Source of the DNA: Sphingomonas jaspsi DSM 18422
GTDB taxonomy: Bacteria; Pseudomonadota; Alphaproteobacteria; Sphingomonadales; Sphingomonadaceae
NCBI RefSeq assembly: GCF_000585415.1
Contig: NZ_KK073876.1
Span: 2,484,012 to 2,548,011 of the forward strand
Reading direction: 5' to 3'
DNA: 64,000 nucleotides
The notes below the pieces were generated by a model. It was not told where the DNA came from. It worked only from the letters and a program-made list of their open reading frames with translations, and did not search any database. This document shows positions 21,659 through 30,424 of the stretch, one piece after another. The translations under genes were made by a program, and so were the position numbers. Positions within the stretch are counted from its first letter, which is position 1. Each line of letters begins with the position of its first letter.

Positions 21659-23161
21659 TCAGGCGGACAATTTCGCCAATGCATCCGTATGCATCGGATA
21701 ATTGAGTGCGCAACCGTGAACGAAGCGGGCCATTTCGTCCATGTCAGCCGTGCGAATATTGGGTTCGACCGGTCGAAGCTTGGCGGGGTCTGGAAAACTC
21801 CCGTAGCCAGCGAGCAGGCAATGCCAGCTGACGGCGCTGTAGCAGCCGTCGATCTTGCGGCGCTTCACTTCGGCCGCGACGTCCTGGCCGGTAAACCAGG
21901 CCGTGAAGATCGCCTTCAGGTCGTCGGACAGATGGTCGTGGCCGGTGGCATCGCGCCAATAGTCGGTGTCGCGGCGCTGAGCGGCGCGATAATGGCAGGC
22001 GATATAGTCGCGAATTCCGTCGTAGCGCCAGGCTATGCGCGCGTTGAAGTCGTCGCGGATCTTGGCAGTGACGCCGCCGCCATCGACCGCGTCGAGGAAT
22101 CCTTCGACCGTCGCCATGACGATGTGGAGCGCGGTCGCCTCCAGCGGTTCGATGAACCCCTGCGCCAGGCCGATCGCAAGGCAGTTGCGGACCCAGCTGC
22201 GTTCGACCCGCCCGACGCGCATCTTCAAGTGCCGCGCTTCAACATCCGGTCCGGCATCGACATGGGCACGCAGCTCGGCCTCCGCCTCCTCCGGCGTGAT
22301 GTAGCGAGAGGAATAAACGTAGCCGTTGCCCGTTCGGCTGGTCAGCGGAATATGCCAAGCCCAGCCCGCCGACAGCGCCGTGGCACGGGTCGCGACCTCC
22401 GGTCCTTCTGGACTGACGGGCGTGGGCATTACGACTGCGCTGTCGTTGAACAGATTGTCGGCGAAGCTGATATGCGGTTCGCCTAGCGCGCCTTCGATCA
22501 GTGCGGCGCGGAAGCCGCTTGCGTCGACGAAAAGGTCGCCCGTGATGCGCCGTCCGTCATCGGCCACCAACGCCGCGATGTCGCCGTCCACAAGCTCGAC
22601 GTCGGCAATCGTCGCTTCGAAGCGCTCGACGCCGCGCGCCGTCGCCACCTCACGCAGATAGTCGCCGACGAGGTAGCTATCGAAGTGGTAGCCATATGTC
22701 GTCTCGAATGGGAAATTGACCGGGGTCAGCGGCGCCCGGCGCTGATCCGCCAGAACGGTCGGGACGAACCACAGATCCGGATGAGCCGGCACGTCGCGCC
22801 CATTTCGGCGCAGCAAGGCATGGTGGAAGAATTGCGGAACGCTATGACCGTCCAGCGCGGTTGGAAAGGGATGGAAGTAGCGTTCGTAGCCGGGCAGGTC
22901 TGACCAGCCGACGAATTCGATCCCCGTCTTGTAGGTCGCGTTGCAGCGCGGCATCCAGTCCGCTTCGGCGATGCCCATCGTGTCGAAGAAATGCTTCAGC
23001 TGCGGGGTCGACCCCTCGCCGACGCCGATGATCCCGATGTCCTTCGATTCGACGAGCGTGACCCGCGTCCCGCGCGTCCCCCAGCGCTGGTTGAACAGCA
23101 TTGCCGCCATCCACCCGGCGGTCCCCCCGCCGAGGATGACGACCTGTCCCGGATGCGTCAT
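21659..23161 (-). CDS. Tryptophan-halogenase-family flavoprotein (copy 1)
   Basis: This 500-residue cytoplasmic FAD protein belongs to the flavin-dependent tryptophan halogenase family. FAD motif GGGTAGWMAAMLFNQ is at 10-24. K78 in ATYKTGIEFVGW matches the catalytic lysine of PrnA. The WxWxIP motif is GWAWHIP (266-272), followed by RTGNGYVYSS, and FIEPLEAT at about 337 matches the conserved Glu region. Known members chlorinate free tryptophan and need a flavin reductase. None is nearby, and the gene sits in a saccharide-utilisation operon, overlapping the GH97 gene by four bases. Proteins of this type often neighbour TonB receptors in sphingomonads and Caulobacter with unknown roles. Halogenation is therefore not assumed. 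Confidence 0.88.
   Translation of the reverse strand: MTHPGQVVILGGGTAGWMAAMLFNQRWGTRGTRVTLVESKDIGIIGVGEGSTPQLKHFFDTMGIAEADWMPRCNATYKTGIEFVGWSDLPGYERYFHPFPTALDGHSVPQFFHHALLRRNGRDVPAHPDLWFVPTVLADQRRAPLTPVNFPFETTYGYHFDSYLVGDYLREVATARGVERFEATIADVELVDGDIAALVADDGRRITGDLFVDASGFRAALIEGALGEPHISFADNLFNDSAVVMPTPVSPEGPEVATRATALSAGWAWHIPLTSRTGNGYVYSSRYITPEEAEAELRAHVDAGPDVEARHLKMRVGRVERSWVRNCLAIGLAQGFIEPLEATALHIVMATVEGFLDAVDGGGVTAKIRDDFNARIAWRYDGIRDYIACHYRAAQRRDTDYWRDATGHDHLSDDLKAIFTAWFTGQDVAAEVKRRKIDGCYSAVSWHCLLAGYGSFPDPAKLRPVEPNIRTADMDEMARFVHGCALNYPMHTDALAKLSA
21680..21693. promoter_or_regulatory. LacI-type operator before zwf
   Basis: TGCATCCGTATGCA has perfect 5-base arms (6 with the flanking A and T) around a CG centre, typical for LacI-family operators. 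It lies 62 bases before the zwf ATG but within the last codons (PMHTDA) of the halogenase-like gene. It matches the site at 34373 in 13 of 14 bases and the site at 33272 in 11 of 14. Confidence 0.65.
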
Positions 23162-25191
23162 TTGCGGCGGGGCGCGGCCAGCCTGATCGCAAAGCCTCCG
23201 CCCGGCGCCATGTCCAGCGTCAGTCGGTCGCCGGCCCTGACCGTTTTCGTTTCGCGCACCATGTCCTTGCCCTTCGCACCGGCTTCGGCGGTTGGCCCGT
23301 CGCGCCAGATCGACGCGACATAGGAGGTGCCGGGCTTCAGGAAATCAAGCGCCAGCGTCACGCTGCGCCGGGTTTCGTTGGTGATGCCGCCCAGATACCA
23401 GTCGGCCGAATTGCGGTCCATGCGCGCGACGACGGCATAGTTGCCGATCTCGCCTGCGATCACCCGGCTCTGGTCCCAGTCGACCGGCACCTGCTTGATG
23501 AAGTCGAACGCGACCGGGCTGGCCTCGTAATTTTCCTGCAGGTCGGCAGCCATCTGCACCGGCGAATAGATGACGACATAATAGGCCAGCTGGCGGGCCA
23601 GCGTCGACTGGATGTCGGTGTTGCCGCGGCCCTTCAGGCTGACGATCCCGGGCGTATAATCCATCGGCCCCGCCAGCATCCGGGTGAACAGCAGTTCGGT
23701 CTGGTAGTGCGGCGGGTTCTTGGGCACGCCCCAAGCGTCATATTCGGTCCCGCGCTGTCCTTCGCGGCTGATCCAGTTGGGGTAGGTGCGCCTCAGGCCC
23801 GTATCCTTGATCGGTTCATGGGCGTTGATCATGATGTGGCGCTTGGCGGCTTCCTCGACCACTTTCAGATGGTGGCGCGCCATGACCTGGCTTTCATGCC
23901 AGGTGAACTGGATGGAGCCGTCCGCCGCGCGTGCCTGAACGCCGCCGGCGTCGGCGACATAGCCGGTCTTTACCGCATCGACGCCAAGGCCTTTGAGGTA
24001 ATCGAACCCGGCGCCCATCTCGTCCTCATAATGGGCGATGTTGGCGCTGGTTTCGTGATGGCCGATGATGTGGACGCCCTTCTTTCTGGCGTAGGCGGCG
24101 ATCCTCGGGAAATCATAATCGGGATAGGGCTTGGTGAAGCTGAAGTCCCAGCCGTTGGCGAACCAGTCGCCGTCCCAGCCGACGTTCCATCCTTCGACCA
24201 GCATGCCGGGGATGCCGTTCTTTGACGCAAAGTCGATCAGCTTCATCGCATTGGCGGTCGTCGCGCCATGCTTCGGCCCCGACGCCCAGCTTTGCGTGTC
24301 GAGGTGCATGCCCCACCAGATGCCGACATATTTGCGGGGCTTCACCCAGCTGACGTCGCCCAGCTTGTTGGGCTCGTTGAGGTTGAGGATGAGGTTACGC
24401 GCATTGTAGAGCGACGGCGCATCGGCGGCAATGGTCAGCATCCGCCAAGGCGTGGCGAACGCACCCGCGCGGCTTACCTTCGCACCACTCGACGAAGGGG
24501 TCAGCACGGCCTTCAGCAGCGTGCCCCCGGCCCGCGCGACGTTCATGCCCGAATAGTCGACCAGCGCCGCTTCGTGGATCGACAGGTGCGTACCGTCGGC
24601 GAGCACCATGGTCAGCGGGGTCTGGCCGGTGCCGATGCCGCTGATCGGGGTCGACTGGTAGAGATATTCTTCGCGGTTGCTTTCGAACGCCGGCGCCCAC
24701 CACGCCTTGCCGTCCTGCGCAATGTTGAACTGGGTCAGCTCCTCGGCGATATTCCAGGCCGCCCCGTCGCCGCGCGCCGGCAGGCGATAGCGGAACCCGA
24801 CGCCTTGGTCGTAAGCGCGGAATTCGAGCGTCAGTTTGCGCTTGAGGCCGGTCTTTTCCTGCAGGTCGACGTCAAGTTCGCGATAGTGGTTGCGGATCGT
24901 GCGATCCTCGCCCCACGGCGTGGTCCATGTGTCGTCATGGTCGCTCGTCCGCTGCCCAGCCAGCGCGAAATTGCGCAGCATCTGCGGCTGGTCTGTGAAC
25001 AGGAAGCCGAGCTGGCTGTCGCCGACCACCGCCTTGCCCGCGCGATCGACCCGATACTGGATCCGGCCTTCACCGTTCAGCGACACGGTGACCGACAGCG
25101 ATCCGTCGGGCGACTGAACCTTCGCCTCCTGCGCCGCGGCCGGCGTGGCAAGCAACAGGGCGGAGGCGAGTGCAAGCAGCCGGATCAACAT
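23158..25191 (-). CDS. Exported GH97 alpha-glucosidase (SusB-like)
   Basis: This 677-residue periplasmic or surface enzyme releases glucose from alpha-linked oligosaccharides. The signal peptide is LIRLLALASALLLATPAAAQ. An N-terminal beta-supersandwich (about 25-270) carries SPDGSLSVTVSLNGEGRIQY. It is followed by a TIM barrel with YVGIWWGMHLDTQSW, HIIGHHETSANIAHYEDE, VDAVKTGYVADAGG, NAHEPIKDTGLRRTYPN (Glu 459) and REGQRGTEYD (Glu 477/483). The HEPIK and EGxRGxE glutamates are those used by inverting GH97 members. The ATG at 25191 gives the signal peptide and overlaps the stop of the upstream GH13 gene by seven bases. Longer in-frame extension inside that gene is not credible. Confidence 0.92.
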   Translation of the reverse strand: MLIRLLALASALLLATPAAAQEAKVQSPDGSLSVTVSLNGEGRIQYRVDRAGKAVVGDSQLGFLFTDQPQMLRNFALAGQRTSDHDDTWTTPWGEDRTIRNHYRELDVDLQEKTGLKRKLTLEFRAYDQGVGFRYRLPARGDGAAWNIAEELTQFNIAQDGKAWWAPAFESNREEYLYQSTPISGIGTGQTPLTMVLADGTHLSIHEAALVDYSGMNVARAGGTLLKAVLTPSSSGAKVSRAGAFATPWRMLTIAADAPSLYNARNLILNLNEPNKLGDVSWVKPRKYVGIWWGMHLDTQSWASGPKHGATTANAMKLIDFASKNGIPGMLVEGWNVGWDGDWFANGWDFSFTKPYPDYDFPRIAAYARKKGVHIIGHHETSANIAHYEDEMGAGFDYLKGLGVDAVKTGYVADAGGVQARAADGSIQFTWHESQVMARHHLKVVEEAAKRHIMINAHEPIKDTGLRRTYPNWISREGQRGTEYDAWGVPKNPPHYQTELLFTRMLAGPMDYTPGIVSLKGRGNTDIQSTLARQLAYYVVIYSPVQMAADLQENYEASPVAFDFIKQVPVDWDQSRVIAGEIGNYAVVARMDRNSADWYLGGITNETRRSVTLALDFLKPGTSYVASIWRDGPTAEAGAKGKDMVRETKTVRAGDRLTLDMAPGGGFAIRLAAPRRK

Positions 25192-26807
25192 AGGGCGACA
25201 TATCCTGACGCAGGGGGAAGGGCTTCGGCCGAAGGATCGGCGGACCCTGTAGCCAGCAGCAGGCTGCCGCCCGCTACCGGATTGGCGATCGTATCGCGCG
25301 ACAGGTTGAACACGCAGCGCAGTCGCTGTCCGCCTGCTTCGCGTTCGAACGCGACGATGCTTGGGTGATCCCCGTCCACCAACCGAATACTGCCCTCGCG
25401 CAGGGCTGGATGCTGGTGGCGCAGCGCAATGACCCTGCGCGTCCAGTTGAGGATCGAGCCGGCGTCGGCGTCCTGGTGCGCGACATTGACCTTCAAATGC
25501 GCCGGATCGACCGGCAGCCAGGGCCGGTCGCTGCCGAAACCGCCGTCCGCAGCGTCGGTCCACGGCATCGGCGTGCGTGCACCGTCACGGCCCAGCGTCT
25601 GCGGCCAATTGGCGATCGCTTCGGGGTCCTGCAGGAATTCGAACGGGACGTGCGCCTGCGGCAAGCCCAGTTCCTCGCCCTGATAGATGATGGCATTGCC
25701 GCGCAGCGACGCCAGCAGCAGCATCGCGACGCGGACGAAGGAATCCCGCTCCGCTTCCGGCCACCAGCGCGAGGCGAAACGCGGCGCGTCATGGTTGGAA
25801 AATGCCCAGCTCGGCCAGCCCTCGCCCTCGCCGCCCGGCCAGTTGCGGATGGCGTCGCGCACGACATCGGGCGTCAACTGTTCGGCATAGAGATAGTCGA
25901 AACCGTAGGCGCTGTTCAGCCGCGCGTCGCCGGCAGTGTAGAGCTTCATTTCCTGCGGCGCCTGTTCGCCGCCGACCTCTGCCAGGCTGAACGCCGCGTC
26001 GTAGCGGTTCATCAGCGCCCGCACCCGTTCGATGAAGCCGGGAATGTCGGCGTGGCTCTGGTTGTGGAAATGATGCTGGAAATCGAACGGACGCGTCCGC
26101 TTCGCCGGGTTGGCGACCGGCGGATTATCGGTCAGCGCCGGGTCGTGCATCGCGAAATTGAGCGCGTCGAGGCGGAAGCCGTCGACGCCGCGGTCGAGCC
26201 AGAACTTCGCGACGCCGAGCAGCGCGTCCTGCACCTCGCGGTTGTGGACGTGAAGCTGCGGCTGCTCCTTCAGGAAATTGTGGAGATAATATTGCTCGCG
26301 CCGCGCGTCCCAAGTCCATGCCGGTCCGCCGAACACCGACTGCCAGTTACTGGGCGGCGATCCGTCCGGCTTGGGGTCCGCCCACACATACCAGTCAGCC
26401 TTGGCATTGTCGCGCGACGAGCGGCTTTCGCGGAACCACGGATGTTCGTCGCTGGTGTGGCTGTAGACCTGGTCGATGATGACCTTGAGGCCCAGTGCAT
26501 GGGCTTTGGCAACAAGCGCATCGAAATCGGCCAGCGTGCCGAAGATCGGATCGACGTCGCAATAGTCGGCGACGTCATAGCCGAAATCCTTCATCGGCGA
26601 GGTGAAGAAGGGCGATACCCACACCCCGTCGCAGCCAAGACTGGCGATATGATCGAGCCGCTCGGTCGCACCCTTAAGGTCGCCGATCCCGTCGCCGTTG
26701 GAGTCCGCATAGCTGCGCGGATAAAGCTGGTAGATGACCGCGCCCTTCCACCACGGGCTTGTCGCGGTGTTGGCAACCGGCCGCGTCATGGCGAGGTCCG
26801 CGCTCAT
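25185..26807 (-). CDS. Cytoplasmic GH13 alpha-glucosidase
   Basis: This 540-residue enzyme has no signal peptide, unlike the other hydrolases here, so it should act on sugars already in the cytoplasm. It opens WWKGAVIYQLYPRSYADSNG, the start of oligo-1,6-glucosidase/alpha-glucosidase (GH13_23-like) proteins. The IDQVYSHTSDEHPWF region, nucleophile D214 (GVDGFRLDALNF), acid/base E277 (FSLAEVGG) and D340 (FSNHDAPRF) are all present. IYQGEELGLPQ is a conserved C-terminal barrel motif. The start ATG at 26807 overlaps the upstream stop (ATGA). Its role would be splitting imported maltose or maltodextrin to glucose for Glk. Linkage preference cannot be decided. Confidence 0.92.
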   Translation of the reverse strand: MSADLAMTRPVANTATSPWWKGAVIYQLYPRSYADSNGDGIGDLKGATERLDHIASLGCDGVWVSPFFTSPMKDFGYDVADYCDVDPIFGTLADFDALVAKAHALGLKVIIDQVYSHTSDEHPWFRESRSSRDNAKADWYVWADPKPDGSPPSNWQSVFGGPAWTWDARREQYYLHNFLKEQPQLHVHNREVQDALLGVAKFWLDRGVDGFRLDALNFAMHDPALTDNPPVANPAKRTRPFDFQHHFHNQSHADIPGFIERVRALMNRYDAAFSLAEVGGEQAPQEMKLYTAGDARLNSAYGFDYLYAEQLTPDVVRDAIRNWPGGEGEGWPSWAFSNHDAPRFASRWWPEAERDSFVRVAMLLLASLRGNAIIYQGEELGLPQAHVPFEFLQDPEAIANWPQTLGRDGARTPMPWTDAADGGFGSDRPWLPVDPAHLKVNVAHQDADAGSILNWTRRVIALRHQHPALREGSIRLVDGDHPSIVAFEREAGGQRLRCVFNLSRDTIANPVAGGSLLLATGSADPSAEALPPASGYVALC

Positions 26808-28639
26808 TTCGCCGCGCATACCGCATAGGCGAGCGGGGCAAGGGTCACGCGAACGCTGCCGGGCGCACTGGCGGTCGTCGCGCACTGGCCGGCGAGCGCG
26901 GTAAATTCGCGGCTGGCGACGTCGACTTCGACGTTTTGGGAAATGGGCTTGGTCGAGGTGTTGAACAGCAACAGATACTCCTTGCCCGTGTCTGGATCGA
27001 AGCGGGACACGGCGAACAGGCCGGGCTCTTCCGCGGCAAAGCGCGTCTTCTGCAAACCACGGCGGAGCGCGAGCGATTCCGACCGGATCCGCGAAAGCAG
27101 CGCGATCGTCCGGTACAGTGGGTGATTGGTGTCCCAATTGGCATCGGCGGTCGTCTTGCCCGTGCCGATCAGCTTGTTGTCGTTATAGACCGCGACCTTG
27201 GACGGGAACATGTCCTCGCGCGCCGCCTGGTCGCCGCCGTCGCTGACGAAGCCCTGTTCGTCGCCGTAGTAGATGGTGGGCACGCCGCGCAGCGTCAGCA
27301 TCATTGCATGGCCGAGCATCACCCGGTCGAGTTGCTCGTCGGCGTCGGCCTTGGGCGATCCCATCCGGACGAACATCGAAAAGCGCCCTGCGTCATGGTT
27401 GCCGAGGAACGTCGGGTTGGTCTGCGCGGTCTTTTCGCCCTGCTCATACAGCGCGTCCATCGCAAAAAGGCGCGCCAGTTCGGACGGCGCCGCATTGCCG
27501 CCGACGGTGTCGACCATCGCCCGGGCGAAGGGGAAGTCGAGCACGTTCGGCATCTTGTCGACCCGATTGCGCAGCGCGGTGCGACCCGGCTCCATCACAT
27601 CCGTGAAATTCTCGCCGAAGATGGTGAAATTGGGAATCCCGCGCTGCTTGGCGTGCGCTACAATTGCCGGCGCCCACTGCGCCCAGAATTCCGGATTGAC
27701 GTGCTGCTGGGTATCGACCCGGAAGCCGTCGATGCCGAAATCGTCGATCCACTTGGCGTAGATGTCGATCAGGCCGCGCACCACGCGCGGATTTTCCGTC
27801 GCCAAATCGTCCAGCCCGACGAAGTCGCCCATGGTCGAGCTCTCGCCCTTGAACGCGCTGTTGCCGCGGTTGTGGTAGTAGATCGGGTCGTTAAGCCATT
27901 CCGGCTTCTTCACATGCGCTTCGGCCTTTGGCACGCGCACGGTGAAGGCGTAGTTGGGATCGGTCAGCTTGGCCCAATTGTCGACGCTGGCGTCGGCATC
28001 GCCGTTGAACCCGGGATTGATCGGGGCGCCATCGACCCCGCCCTTGCGCTGGTAAGGATAGTCGGCACGGCTGCGATAATCGCACTGGCCCTTATCGACG
28101 CATTCGACGGGCTGGATGACGTCGGCGGTGTGATTGGCGATGATGTCCATATAGACCTTCATCCCGCGCGCATGGGCGGCGTCTACGAAGGCCTTGAAAT
28201 CGGCGTTGGTGCCAAGATGTGGGTCGACCGAGGTAAAGTCGGTGATCCAGTAGCCATGATAGCCGGCGCTCTCGTCGCCCTTGGGCCCTTGCACCACCTT
28301 GTTCTTGAAGATTGGGGTCAGCCAGATGGCCGTCACGCCCATCCCCTGGATATAGTCGAGCCGGCTGGTCAGGCCTTTGAGATCGCCGCCGTGGAAATAG
28401 CCCTTCGCGGCAGGATCGTAGCCGGTCTTGAGCCGGTCGCCCTTTTGCCCGCCCCGATCATTCTTCACGTCGCCATTCTCGAACCGGTCGGGCATGACGA
28501 AATAGATGATTTCGTCCTGCGGCAGACGCGCGCGGGTATCGGCGATCGGGACCGCCGAACGGCCTGATGCACTCAACGATCCCACTACCGCTGCGCCGAT
28601 CAGGAACCCGACCGCCAGCCTTGGCCAATAACGCGCCAT
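26804..28639 (-). CDS. Exported GH13 alpha-amylase/maltodextrin-degrading enzyme
   Basis: This 611-residue enzyme has an N-terminal membrane-targeting segment (LAVGFLIGAAVVGSLSASG). Its GH13 domain begins IIYFVMPDRFENGD and includes GYFHGGDLKGLTSRLDYIQG, a calcium-type YMDIIANHTADVI, D309 (FGIDGFRVDT), E343 (FGENF) and D416 (FLGNHDAGRF). A C-terminal beta domain is present. The layout resembles exported alpha-amylases and cyclomaltodextrin-glucanotransferase relatives. AAGGAG lies 7-8 bases before the ATG at 28639, which overlaps the stop of the halogenase-like gene by one base. It is probably periplasmic and shortens dextrins entering through the TonB receptor. A GTG one codon earlier is an alternative start. 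Confidence 0.91.
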   Translation of the reverse strand: MARYWPRLAVGFLIGAAVVGSLSASGRSAVPIADTRARLPQDEIIYFVMPDRFENGDVKNDRGGQKGDRLKTGYDPAAKGYFHGGDLKGLTSRLDYIQGMGVTAIWLTPIFKNKVVQGPKGDESAGYHGYWITDFTSVDPHLGTNADFKAFVDAAHARGMKVYMDIIANHTADVIQPVECVDKGQCDYRSRADYPYQRKGGVDGAPINPGFNGDADASVDNWAKLTDPNYAFTVRVPKAEAHVKKPEWLNDPIYYHNRGNSAFKGESSTMGDFVGLDDLATENPRVVRGLIDIYAKWIDDFGIDGFRVDTQQHVNPEFWAQWAPAIVAHAKQRGIPNFTIFGENFTDVMEPGRTALRNRVDKMPNVLDFPFARAMVDTVGGNAAPSELARLFAMDALYEQGEKTAQTNPTFLGNHDAGRFSMFVRMGSPKADADEQLDRVMLGHAMMLTLRGVPTIYYGDEQGFVSDGGDQAAREDMFPSKVAVYNDNKLIGTGKTTADANWDTNHPLYRTIALLSRIRSESLALRRGLQKTRFAAEEPGLFAVSRFDPDTGKEYLLLFNTSTKPISQNVEVDVASREFTALAGQCATTASAPGSVRVTLAPLAYAVCAAK

Positions 28640-30165
28640 CACCTAGCTCCTTTTACTGCGGCAGCGGCCCGTCCGCTCTGGACATGTTCGATCCACTGTT
28701 CGTGGGTCGGCAGCGTCGCGGCGCGCTGACGGTAGCTTTCGGCCAGGCTAGACAGGAACAGCCCCAGTTCCTTGCCGTCGATCCCGCGCGCCAGCGGGCT
28801 GTAGGATCGTGGCTCGAGCCCCTGCCCGACCATGACCTGCGTCCACCCTTCTTCGGTGAACAGTTCGCCGTCGTCCTTCACCACCGCACCCGATTCCTCG
28901 AACATACCGATCTTTTCGACGAGGGAATCCGGCAGGGTCATCGACCGGCAATAGTCCCAGAACGGCTGACCTTCACGCTGGTTGACGGTGTAGTGGAGGA
29001 TTAGGAAGTCGCGGATCTGCTGCCATTCCATCGCGATCTGGCGATTGAAGGCGTCGCGCACCTTCTGTTCGGAATTGGACGACGGCATCATTTTCAGGAA
29101 GCGCGAAATCGCGGTCTGAATGAGGTGCAGGCTGGTCGATTCCAGCGGCTCCATGAAGCCCGCCGCCAGACCCAGCGCCAGGCAATTGTGCGACCAGGCT
29201 TCCTTGCGGCGACCGGTGGTGAACTTGATCGGACGCGGATCGCCCAGCGGCTTGCCGTCCAGATTGTCAAGCAGGATCGATGTCGCTTCGTCGTCCGACA
29301 GATAGTCGGCGCAGTAGACATGGCCGTTGCCGGTGCGATGCTGCAACGGGATGCGCCACTGCCACCCGGCCTGGCGGGCGGTCGACCTTGTATAGGGGTG
29401 CAGCGGGTCCGCCCGTTCGCAGGGGACCGCCAGCGCGCGGTTGCAGGGCAGCCAATGCGACCAGTCGTCGAACGGGACACCCAGCGTCTCGCCGAGCAGC
29501 ACGGACCGAAAGCCGGTGCAGTCGATGAAGAAATCGCCCTCGACACGGCGGTCGCCGTCCAGCACCAGCGCGCTGATATCGCCGCTGTCGGCGTCGCGCT
29601 CGACCGACTGGATCACCGCATTGAGGCGCGTGACGCCTCGCGCTTCGGCCATCTTGCGCAAATAGGCGGCGTAGAGCGTCGCGTCGAAATGATAGGCGTA
29701 GACGAGGTCGCGCACTGAACTGGGCGAATGACCCAGACCGATCATCCGGTCGGCCCGCGCCGCGACATCGTTGAAATTGTAGACGCCGAGCTCGTCGGCG
29801 GTGCCGTCGAACCGGCCTTTCAGCCACAGGTCGCGGAACGGCAGGATGCCGACCGCGCGGCCGAGCAGGCCGAAGCCATGGATGTAGCCATGGCCTTCTT
29901 CGCGCCAGCCGACGAATTCGATGCCCAGCTTGAAGCTGGCATTGGTTTCCCTGAGGAACTCCGCTTCGGGGATACCGAGCGCATTGTTGAAGTGGTGAAT
30001 TTGCGGGATCGTCGCTTCGCCGACCCCCACCGTCCCGATCATATCCGATTCGATCAGGGTAATCGTCGCGGCACCGCCCAGAAATCGCGACAGTGCTGCT
30101 GCTGCCATCCAGCCTGCGGAGCCGCCGCCGGCGATGACGATATGTTGGGTGCTGGGAGCGTTCAT
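28639..30165 (-). CDS. Tryptophan-halogenase-family flavoprotein (copy 2)
   Basis: This 508-residue flavoprotein is related to the one at 21659. The FAD motif is GGGSAGWMAAAALSRFLGG near the N-terminus. The lysine-containing TNASFKLGIEFVGW, the WxWxIP motif GWQWRIP with RTGNGHVYCADY, and GFMEPLESTSLHLIQ are all conserved. All catalytic landmarks of flavin-dependent halogenases are therefore present, but no partner reductase is seen. It begins 82 bases downstream of the TonB receptor and directly precedes the amylase, so it is inside the saccharide operon. The ATG at 30165 is chosen because the FAD motif begins soon after it. Two diverged copies in one sugar locus is notable; function unknown. 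Confidence 0.88.
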   Translation of the reverse strand: MNAPSTQHIVIAGGGSAGWMAAAALSRFLGGAATITLIESDMIGTVGVGEATIPQIHHFNNALGIPEAEFLRETNASFKLGIEFVGWREEGHGYIHGFGLLGRAVGILPFRDLWLKGRFDGTADELGVYNFNDVAARADRMIGLGHSPSSVRDLVYAYHFDATLYAAYLRKMAEARGVTRLNAVIQSVERDADSGDISALVLDGDRRVEGDFFIDCTGFRSVLLGETLGVPFDDWSHWLPCNRALAVPCERADPLHPYTRSTARQAGWQWRIPLQHRTGNGHVYCADYLSDDEATSILLDNLDGKPLGDPRPIKFTTGRRKEAWSHNCLALGLAAGFMEPLESTSLHLIQTAISRFLKMMPSSNSEQKVRDAFNRQIAMEWQQIRDFLILHYTVNQREGQPFWDYCRSMTLPDSLVEKIGMFEESGAVVKDDGELFTEEGWTQVMVGQGLEPRSYSPLARGIDGKELGLFLSSLAESYRQRAATLPTHEQWIEHVQSGRAAAAVKGAR

Positions 30166-30208
30166 CCGCCTACTTTGACCGATAAGGGCAAGCGGTAAAG
30201 CGCATTCC

Positions 30209-30230
30209 CGGCGGCGCGGGGGCACCGCCG
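30209..30230 (-). other. Hairpin between receptor and downstream genes
   Basis: CGGCGG (30209-30214) and CCGCCG (30225-30230) form a GC stem with a 10-base loop in the 82-base gap after the receptor stop. There is no T run. It could act as a partial terminator or 3'-end protector that makes receptor mRNA more abundant than the enzyme genes. Confidence 0.35.
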
Positions 30231-30247
30231 AGAACCGCTATTCACAT

Positions 30248-30424
30248 TTAACCGCGTTCCGGTTCCGGCGCCGGAGGCGGCGGCGGGGGCGGAGGCGGCG
30301 GCGGCGGACAGCTGTCGGTCGCCAGGATCACCGAACCGTCGGCGCAGGTCTGGGTAGCCGGCGGCGGCGGGGGCGGCGGCGGGACGACCGCCGGAGCCGG
30401 AGCCGGAGCAGGCCGTTCCGCACC
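30248..30424 (-). repeat. Outer-membrane protein tail module, copy 2 (proline-Cys-proline)
   Basis: This codes for the last 57 residues of the receptor. It shares with copy 1 (12314-12481) the order polyproline, TCxDGSVILATDxCPP, polyproline, EPERG, and 27 identical bases (30314-30340 with 12380-12406). It lies beyond the final barrel strand, so it should be exposed at the periplasmic side of the barrel if the C-terminus faces the periplasm, as is usual. Confidence 0.85.

Noticed and set aside
21659..30165. Natural-product (halogenated metabolite) cluster suggested by two halogenase-like genes
   Set aside because: No synthases, prenyltransferases, carrier proteins or flavin reductase are present; all neighbours are sugar-utilisation genes.
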